A stretch of DNA of 10,178 nucleotides, from the NCBI GenBank assembly GCA_003543035.1, contig DPJL01000009.1, positions 3,822 to 13,999 on the forward strand. The letters run 5' to 3'. A model generated the notes under the pieces. It had not been told where the DNA came from. It saw only the letters and a program-made list of their open reading frames with translations, and searched no databases. The stretch is from Micromonosporaceae bacterium. GTDB lineage: Bacteria > Actinomycetota > Actinomycetes > Mycobacteriales > Micromonosporaceae. This document shows positions 5,651 to 10,178 of this stretch, piece by piece (positions within the stretch are counted from its first letter, which is position 1; every line of letters starts with the position of its first letter). A program made the translations under genes and the position numbers.

Positions 5651-8602
5651 GTGTCACGGGGCGCATCATTGTCGATACGCGTGCTTGGGCCGGTAGAGGT
5701 GTCCACAATGGACGGACTGCTCCGGCTGACCGCCCGTGAAAGGACAGTGCTCGCGTCTCTAACCGCGGAGGTGGGCCGCCTCGTCCCGGTGGAACGCATC
5801 ATCGATGCCACGTGGAACAAGCAACCGCCGCATTCCGTCCGCAACCGCGTGCACACCCTGATCTCTTCGCTGCGCCGCCAGATGGGTTCTGGCACCATCG
5901 TGACCAGGCCCGCGGGCTATGTGCTCAACCTCGACGATCACCCCGATGCGCTGGACGCGACTCGCTTCGAGAATCTGGTCGGCCGCGGCCGCAGCCTGAT
6001 GGCAGCACAGGACCACGCCGGTGCCGCCGAGCTCTACGCCGCCGCGCTGGCCCTGTGGCGTGGCCCCGCCTATGAAGATGTGCAATCACCCCACCTGCTC
6101 GCCGAGGCGACTCGCTTGGCCGAGCTGCGGCGCACAGTGACTGAGGACTATGTCGCCGCCCAATTGGGCCGCGGAGCTCATGCCGAGGTTCTCATCGAGC
6201 TGACCGGGATGGTGACTCAGGATCCGCTGCATGAGCGGCTTCGCGGCCAGCTGATGCTTGCCCTGTACCGATGTGGCCGGCAGGCCGACGCGCTGGAGGT
6301 GTTCGAGAACGGCGCCCGCCTGCTCGCCGAGGAATACGGCCTCGATCCCGGCGAGGATCTGCGCGCCCTGCGCCAGGCGATCCTGCAAGACGACCCGTCG
6401 CTGGCCGTCCCGGCCAAACTTTCGGCCAGTCCCAGCCAGCTGCCCGCGGGCATCGGTGACTTTGTCGGACGTGAGCCGGAGTTGGCCGAGCTGAACAGGC
6501 TACTTGCCGATGCGGCGCCGGGCCACTGTGCCGTTGTCTCCATCGTCGGCATGGGTGGTGTCGGTAAGACCACGCTCGCAATCCATGTGGCACACCAATC
6601 CCGGTTGTCGTATCCCGACGGCTGCCTCTACGCCGACATGCAAGGCAAGGACGCCTTCACCGTCCTGGGTTCATTCCTACGCGCCTTTGGTCAGCCCAGC
6701 GACAAGCTGCCCGATGAGCCGGACGAACGTGCGGCCATGTTCCGCTCGACGTTGGCAGGGCGCCGCGCGCTTGTCGTGCTGGACAACGTCCTCGACGAAC
6801 GGCAGGTCCGGCCACTGATCCCCGGCGGCGGGTGCGGCGTCCTGCTCACCAGCCGCAGACCTCTCACCGGGATCGCCGGGGTGCACCTACTGTCGCTGGA
6901 TGTCCTTGGTACCCAAGAGAGTCTGCGACTGCTCGCGAACGTTGCCGGAGAAGACCGGGTCGGCGGCGACCCGGCTGCCGCGCTCAAGATGATCGACCTA
7001 TGTGGACGATTACCACTGGCCATCCGGATCGCGGGGGTAAGGATGGCGCAACACCGAGCACTTTCCGCGGCAAGAATGGCCGAAAGGCTGGCCCAGCAAC
7101 GCCGGCGACTCGACGAATTCGTCGCGGCCGATCTGGACGTCCGGGCGTGCCTTGCGGAGAGCTGGCAACGCCTCGACACCAGGCCCGCGGCGCTGCTCGA
7201 AAAGCTGAGCCAGCTGCCGATCCGCTCCTACACCCCTTGGCTGAGCGCGGGTCTGCTCAACGTCTCGCCTGGCGAAGCCCATCACTGCCTGGATCAACTC
7301 GAGGTCGCCCAGCTGGTGCGATCGGTTGACGGCGAGCACTACCAGATGCATGACCTGGTACGCCTTTTCGCGCTGGAGCAGATCTGCCAGCCAACCCCCG
7401 TCATGCCCGCATACGAAGCGCTGCTGGCCCATGCGGAGTCGGCCGCGGGGCAGTTGCCGTGCCGCGTGATCCCGGTCGGGCCCGCGGAGAAGTCGGTCGA
7501 GCCCATCGCCGACGCGACACGTTGGTTCGACGATGAGCGGGAGAATCTTGTCCTCGCCGCCGAGCACTGCGCCGAGCTGGGCAACTATCCCCTTGCGACC
7601 AGGCTGGCAACAGCACTTGCGAATTCGTGCATCGTCAGCGGCGCACATGACGACTGGGAGAGGAGCCATCGCCCGCTGTTGGCAGCTCTGCACCGCCAGG
7701 GTGCGCTCCGACCCGCCGATGAGGCCAGGTTGCGCGTCAGCTACGGAAGCCTGCTGCGACTGCGCAATCAGCCTCGGCCGGCGATAGTCCAGCTGCGCCT
7801 GGCCTATCGCGAGGCAAGGCGTTGCGGTGACGATCTGAGTGCCATCTGCGCCTGCCTTTCCTGGTCGGTCTGCGCTCGCATGCTGGGCCGCCAACAAGTG
7901 GCGCATGCCACGATCGGGAAAGCCTTCTCGTTGCTCTCAGAGCTGCCAGAGGAGACGGTTCTGTCGGGATATGCGTGGCTCGGCTTCGGCATCCTCGAGG
8001 CCAACCATCAGCCCTATGCCGACGAGGGCGTCGCCGCGATGCGACGGGCATTGCAGATCTTCGACCACTTCGGCGAAAGGTGGGCCGCGGCCAGTGCTCA
8101 TGCCGCGTTGGGCGGCATGTTGAGCCGCCGGCGCGAGGAGGGCGCGATTTCCCACCTGCGCACGGCAATCGCCTTGCAGGCCGAGATCGGTGACCGCAAT
8201 CTGCTGGCCCGCGCGGAGTTGCAGCTCGCCAACGCCAACCTGTTGCAGGGACGCCACGATCTGGCCCGGCCCGTGCTGGAACGGACCCTGCAGGTTTTCC
8301 GTGAGCTGCGCGACGGCTGGGGCATCGGGACTTCGCTGCGCCTGCTGGGCCGCTCGTATCTGCGGGACGGCGATCCTGGTACCGGCCGGGACCTGCTCGA
8401 ATCCGCGGTGGCGGAGTTGCGTGCGACGGATCAGCCCTATCCCATAGCCCAGGCGTTGCAACTCCTTGCGGAGGCCAGGCTCGCCTGCGGAGACATCGCA
8501 TTGGCACGTGCAATCGCGGGCGAGGCACTGGGGATCTTCCAAAATCTCGGCGCCATCGAGGCTGACCGGATGGCCGACTGGCTGTCCGCTTTGGACGCGT
8601 GA
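5651..8602 (+). CDS. AfsR/SARP-type regulator: OmpR-like DNA-binding + BTAD + NB-ARC + TPR
   Basis: A 983-residue transcriptional activator of the large SARP class. Domains in order: a winged-helix OmpR-like DNA-binding domain (about 9-95; IRVLGPVEV at the start and a recognition helix near VRNRVHTLISSLRRQ); a bacterial transcriptional activation domain (about 102-247; WRGPAYEDV, EEYGLDPGEDLRAL); an NB-ARC ATPase (FVGREPEL 271-278, Walker A GMGGVGKTT 300-308, Walker B LVVLDNV 374-380, LLTSR 398-402, GRLPLA 452-457, QMHDL 565-569); and TPR-like helical repeats from about 590 to the end. Such proteins usually switch on nearby secondary-metabolite or peptide genes. The next gene, 91 bases downstream, encodes a Cys-rich peptide, so it is the likely pathway activator. 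The GTG at 5651 gives the full frame; a TTG at 5669 would give the more typical MSIRVLGPVEV start. Neither has a clear ribosome binding site. Leu454 is encoded by the rare codon TTA. Confidence 0.93.
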   Translation: MSRGASLSIRVLGPVEVSTMDGLLRLTARERTVLASLTAEVGRLVPVERIIDATWNKQPPHSVRNRVHTLISSLRRQMGSGTIVTRPAGYVLNLDDHPDALDATRFENLVGRGRSLMAAQDHAGAAELYAAALALWRGPAYEDVQSPHLLAEATRLAELRRTVTEDYVAAQLGRGAHAEVLIELTGMVTQDPLHERLRGQLMLALYRCGRQADALEVFENGARLLAEEYGLDPGEDLRALRQAILQDDPSLAVPAKLSASPSQLPAGIGDFVGREPELAELNRLLADAAPGHCAVVSIVGMGGVGKTTLAIHVAHQSRLSYPDGCLYADMQGKDAFTVLGSFLRAFGQPSDKLPDEPDERAAMFRSTLAGRRALVVLDNVLDERQVRPLIPGGGCGVLLTSRRPLTGIAGVHLLSLDVLGTQESLRLLANVAGEDRVGGDPAAALKMIDLCGRLPLAIRIAGVRMAQHRALSAARMAERLAQQRRRLDEFVAADLDVRACLAESWQRLDTRPAALLEKLSQLPIRSYTPWLSAGLLNVSPGEAHHCLDQLEVAQLVRSVDGEHYQMHDLVRLFALEQICQPTPVMPAYEALLAHAESAAGQLPCRVIPVGPAEKSVEPIADATRWFDDERENLVLAAEHCAELGNYPLATRLATALANSCIVSGAHDDWERSHRPLLAALHRQGALRPADEARLRVSYGSLLRLRNQPRPAIVQLRLAYREARRCGDDLSAICACLSWSVCARMLGRQQVAHATIGKAFSLLSELPEETVLSGYAWLGFGILEANHQPYADEGVAAMRRALQIFDHFGERWAAASAHAALGGMLSRRREEGAISHLRTAIALQAEIGDRNLLARAELQLANANLLQGRHDLARPVLERTLQVFRELRDGWGIGTSLRLLGRSYLRDGDPGTGRDLLESAVAELRATDQPYPIAQALQLLAEARLACGDIALARAIAGEALGIFQNLGAIEADRMADWLSALDA
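7010..7012 (+). other. Rare TTA leucine codon inside the regulator gene
   Basis: Codon 454, in the GRLPLA motif of the NB-ARC domain, is TTA. It is the only in-frame TTA I found by eye in the window's genes. In Streptomyces such codons make translation depend on the bldA tRNA. Confidence 0.85.
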
Positions 8603-8606
8603 CAGA

Positions 8607-8621
8607 AAGTTCAAAGAACTT
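8607..8621. repeat. Inverted repeat at the start of the peptide gene's upstream region
   Basis: AAGTTC-AAA-GAACTT is a perfect 6-bp inverted repeat, 5 bases after the regulator's stop and about 73 bases before the peptide start. It is a possible operator. It overlaps the direct repeats at 8610-8627, and only one of the two readings may be real. Confidence 0.4.
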
Positions 8622-8627
8622 CCACAG
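8610..8627 (+). promoter_or_regulatory. Candidate SARP box upstream of the peptide gene
   Basis: TTCAAAG at 8610-8616 and TCCACAG at 8621-8627 agree at 5 of 7 positions and are separated by 4 bases, an 11-base period. SARP regulators typically bind heptamer direct repeats with this spacing just upstream of the -10 element. I see no convincing -10 hexamer at the expected distance, so this is tentative. Confidence 0.3.
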
Positions 8628-8649
8628 CGCTCTCGGGGACTCTCAGACC

Positions 8650-8665
8650 GGATCAAGCCTGATCC
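8650..8665 (+). repeat. Small hairpin in the peptide gene's leader region
   Basis: GGATCA-AGCC-TGATCC forms a perfect 6-bp stem with a 4-base loop, ending 28 bases before the peptide start. It could be a 5' leader hairpin that stabilises the mRNA, an operator, or a weak terminator for the regulator gene. Confidence 0.4.
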
Positions 8666-8680
8666 AGCAAACCGTCCGGA

Positions 8681-8686
8681 AAGGAG
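8681..8686 (+). promoter_or_regulatory. Ribosome binding site of the Cys-rich peptide gene
   Basis: AAGGAG lies 7 bases before the GTG at 8694. The GTG at 8688 is too close (1 base) and the ATG at 8703 too far (16 bases). This sets the start of the 66-residue peptide and argues against a longer frame reading back into the regulator gene. Confidence 0.8.
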
Positions 8687-8693
8687 CGTGAAA

Positions 8694-8894
8694 GTGACCA
8701 AGATGCTTCGCAGTACAGGCGATCGGCTACTCGGTCTGTTCCTGCCCAGCGCCACAGCCGGTGCCTGCGTACCCGAAATGGGTTACCCCTGCGCCAGCTG
8801 TACGTGCATGGTCGTAAGCGGACGCGTGGTCTGCTACCGCAACAAGCTCAACTGCTGGGGGCGCTGCGCCCGGTCGAGCTCCTGCTGCTGCTGA
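8694..8894 (+). CDS. Cys-rich precursor peptide, putative exported RiPP or disulfide-rich bacteriocin-like peptide
   Basis: A 66-residue peptide with two parts. Residues 1-24 look like a leader: MTKMLRSTGDRLLGLFLPS then ATAGA. It has basic residues and only a short hydrophobic patch (LLGLFL), too short for an ordinary Sec signal. Residues 25-66 hold all ten cysteines: Cys25, 33, 36, 38, 47, 54, 58 and a C-terminal triplet 64-66. This part includes CASCTC, VVCYRNKLNCWGRC and the end SSSCCC. It has several Arg/Lys and little acid, so the core is cationic. GTG start with AAGGAG at the right distance. Neighbours are a SARP regulator upstream and a redoxin and ABC exporter downstream, the usual setting of an exported peptide. 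Five disulfides are possible. Ser/Thr-Cys ring formation or another Cys modification cannot be excluded because the cluster continues off the edge. I recognise no named family. A metallothionein is a weaker alternative. Confidence 0.75.
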   Translation: MTKMLRSTGDRLLGLFLPSATAGACVPEMGYPCASCTCMVVSGRVVCYRNKLNCWGRCARSSSCCC

Positions 8895-8903
8895 CCCTGC
8901 AAG

Positions 8904-8931
8904 GGTGGCGTCGCCGCGGGGCGGCGCCACC
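8904..8931 (+). terminator. Strong hairpin between the peptide gene and the redoxin gene, likely partial terminator
   Basis: GGTGGCGTCGCC at 8904-8915 pairs with GGCGGCGCCACC at 8920-8931, a 12-bp GC-rich stem with one G-U pair and a 4-base loop. It starts 9 bases after the peptide stop and has no T-run. Precursor-peptide genes are often followed by such a hairpin, which lets some readthrough into the transport genes and so yields more peptide mRNA. Whether it terminates or protects the 3' end is inference. Confidence 0.7.
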
Positions 8932-8963
8932 TGAAACGGCAATCCCGAAGACCATCTCACCGT

Positions 8964-8968
8964 GAGGA
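8964..8968 (+). promoter_or_regulatory. Ribosome binding site of the redoxin gene
   Basis: GAGGA lies 7 bases before the GTG at 8976 and supports that start. Confidence 0.65.
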
Positions 8969-8975
8969 CTCTGCT

Positions 8976-9500
8976 GTGATCCCCTTCCTTACCGGCGCCG
9001 TCATCGTGCTAGCGATCGCAGTCGCCGCGAACCTTTTCATCACCTTCGCCATGATCCGCCGGCTGCGAGCCAGCGAAATCGCCGCCCGGGATGACGCCGA
9101 CTCGTTCCGCCCCACCGTGGGCAACACGATCGGGGAATTCGAGGTCACGTCCACCGACGGCGCCAAGCTCACGCACCGCGATCTGGCCGATGGCAGCTTC
9201 CGGATCGCCTTCCTGCTGCCCGAATGTGGCGGCTGCGGACGGGTGGTTTCCGAGCTCGCCGAGTTGGCTGACCGCTCGGTCATCGTCGCGGTGGCGGGCA
9301 CAGCCGGTGATCCGGCAACGGTGAAAATGATCCAGTCCATCCCGGACGATCTTCGCGTGATCCTCTCCCCGGTGGGCGGCGCCATAGGCCAGGCGTTTCA
9401 CTTGGCGACCTTCCCGACCGTGGTGGAGATCGTGGACGGCCGGGTTACCGGGGTTGGTGAAACCTTTGCCGCCCCAACCGTCGCCAGGGTGACCGCGTGA
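8976..9500 (+). CDS. Membrane-anchored thioredoxin-fold (TlpA/MauD-like) redox protein
   Basis: A 174-residue protein with one N-terminal membrane segment (about 5-27, LTGAVIVLAIAVAANLF), then the basic stretch RRLR and a thioredoxin-like domain. A TlpA/redoxin-type VGNTIGEFEV (48-57) leads in. The active site is PECGGCGR with Cys84 and Cys87 (CGGC), and the cis-proline loop is ATFPTVVEI (144-152, Pro147). The length and layout match TlpA/ResA/MauD-like proteins that handle thiols and disulfides on the outer face of the membrane. The basic residues after the helix would usually favour a cytoplasmic side, so topology is uncertain. It follows a Cys-rich peptide gene and overlaps the exporter gene (GTGA, 9497-9500), so its likely job is oxidising, reducing or proofreading the peptide's cysteines. 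GTG start with GAGGA seven bases upstream. The fold is secure; peptide as substrate is inference. Confidence 0.87.
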   Translation: MIPFLTGAVIVLAIAVAANLFITFAMIRRLRASEIAARDDADSFRPTVGNTIGEFEVTSTDGAKLTHRDLADGSFRIAFLLPECGGCGRVVSELAELADRSVIVAVAGTAGDPATVKMIQSIPDDLRVILSPVGGAIGQAFHLATFPTVVEIVDGRVTGVGETFAAPTVARVTA

Positions 9501-10178
9501 CCGGGTGGCGCGGCCACTTCCGCACCGCCGGGGCCGCCTTGGCCCTCGGCGGGCTGGCTGCGGGAGGTCTGGCCGCAGGCGTCCTGGTGCTGACCGCGGT
9601 AGCCGGCGCGGCACCTGCCGTCACCGCGTGGCTGACCAAACTGGCGATCGACGATCTCACCGGCGCCGGGGTGACAGACACCCAACGAGTCGTGATGCTC
9701 GCCAGCGCGGCGGCCGGGATCGCGGGGGTCGGCGTCGTGCTCGGCTATGCCGCGGGCTTCCTCACCCTACGCATGCAGAACGCGATCACCCTGTATGTCC
9801 AAGAACGACTTTATGATCGGGTCAACAAGTTCATCGGTCTGCGGCAGTTCGAAGATCCGCGCTTCGCCGACCAGCTGCGGCTGGCCGAAGATGCCGCCAA
9901 GGATGCCCCTGGAGTGCTGGCGCAGTTCCTGATCACCACCGTGCGCTCAACCGTGGCGGTGGCCGGATTCATCGCCGTCCTGCTGGCGATCTGGGCCCCG
10001 ATGGCGTTGCTGTTGCTGGCAGTTGCCGGTGTTGCGCTGGCTGCCCAGCTTTCGCTTGCCCGCAGGCAAGCCGACATCGCACAGGCGACAATGGCCACTC
10101 AGCGACGCCAGTTCATGTATCAACATCTGCTGACCGATCTGCGCGCGGCCAAAGAGACCCGCCTTTTCGGTCTGGGCA
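9497..10178 (+). CDS. ABC exporter, N-terminal transmembrane domain (runs off the right edge)
   Basis: The first 227 codons of an ABC exporter transmembrane domain. Hydrophobic segments lie at about 11-45, 65-92 and 150-185. Between the second and third are LYVQERLYDRVNKFIGL and FEDPRFADQLRLAEDA (118-133), typical of the first cytoplasmic loops of peptide and lantibiotic-type exporters. The visible end, LRAAKETRLFGLG, is the usual (K)ExRLFGL segment. The nucleotide-binding domain is expected beyond 10178. The frame begins at once with the membrane domain, so there is no N-terminal C39 peptidase domain to cut the peptide leader. The GTG start overlaps the redoxin stop (GTGA), indicating translational coupling. 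It most likely exports the Cys-rich peptide; a drug or lipid exporter remains possible. Confidence 0.87.
   Translation, partial: MTGWRGHFRTAGAALALGGLAAGGLAAGVLVLTAVAGAAPAVTAWLTKLAIDDLTGAGVTDTQRVVMLASAAAGIAGVGVVLGYAAGFLTLRMQNAITLYVQERLYDRVNKFIGLRQFEDPRFADQLRLAEDAAKDAPGVLAQFLITTVRSTVAVAGFIAVLLAIWAPMALLLLAVAGVALAAQLSLARRQADIAQATMATQRRQFMYQHLLTDLRAAKETRLFGLG

Noticed and set aside
8466..8894. 142-codon version of the Cys-rich peptide starting inside the regulator gene
   Set aside because: The frame is open upstream, but the extra residues are a shadow of the regulator's TPR end, and AAGGAG at 8681-8686 points to the GTG at 8694.
8694..8894. Peptide as a metallothionein
   Set aside because: Cysteine content would allow it, but the leader-like N-terminus, the aromatic and basic core and the redoxin and exporter neighbours fit an exported peptide better. 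Not fully excluded.
8694..8894. Peptide as a classical lanthipeptide
   Set aside because: No LanB, LanC, LanM or LanKC-type gene is in the window, and the core has more Cys than needed and few Thr. The cluster is cut at the right edge, so this stays open but unsupported.
1..10178. CRISPR arrays, tRNA or rRNA genes, insertion sequences
   Set aside because: I saw no spaced repeat array, no cloverleaf or rRNA-like sequence, no transposase and no flanking terminal repeats.

Overview
The window reads as chromosomal DNA from a high-GC actinomycete. It has strong G/C at third codon positions, several GTG starts, AGGAGG-type ribosome binding sites and a long AfsR/SARP-type regulator. I cannot name the genus from the sequence alone. 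Genes fill almost all of it; the longest non-coding stretches are about 150-175 bases (1128-1282 and 5044-5218).

Left part (1-5043), metabolism. The window opens inside lutB on the minus strand, the iron-sulfur subunit of the LutABC lactate oxidation system, cut off at its C-terminal end. A small Lys/Ala-rich helical protein is divergent from it. Next come aspT and aspD on the minus strand, overlapping by ATGA and transcribed aspD then aspT. AspD decarboxylates aspartate to alanine and AspT exchanges the two across the membrane, a proton-consuming cycle that can generate proton motive force and resist acid. AspD carries an unusual Lys/Ala-rich tail. A perfect 13-bp hairpin separates the small gene from aspT.

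Middle (5044-5650): a divergent, relatively AT-rich intergenic region, then a YCII-related (DGPF-type) small protein with an excellent ribosome binding site and a strong hairpin behind it.

Right part (5651-10178), the most interesting region. A 983-residue SARP-NB-ARC-TPR regulator is followed in the same direction by a 66-residue peptide with ten cysteines in its last 42 residues, a membrane-anchored thioredoxin-fold protein with a CGGC active site, and the first 227 codons of an ABC exporter whose start overlaps the previous stop. I read this as a small gene cluster for an exported, cysteine-rich ribosomal peptide. The regulator would switch it on, the redoxin would handle disulfides or thiols outside the membrane, and the exporter would secrete it. 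No modifying enzyme or protease is visible, but the cluster runs past the right edge. Signals that fit this reading are repeats and a small hairpin upstream of the peptide gene, a strong hairpin just behind it, and a rare TTA codon in the regulator. The peptide class is not one I recognise.
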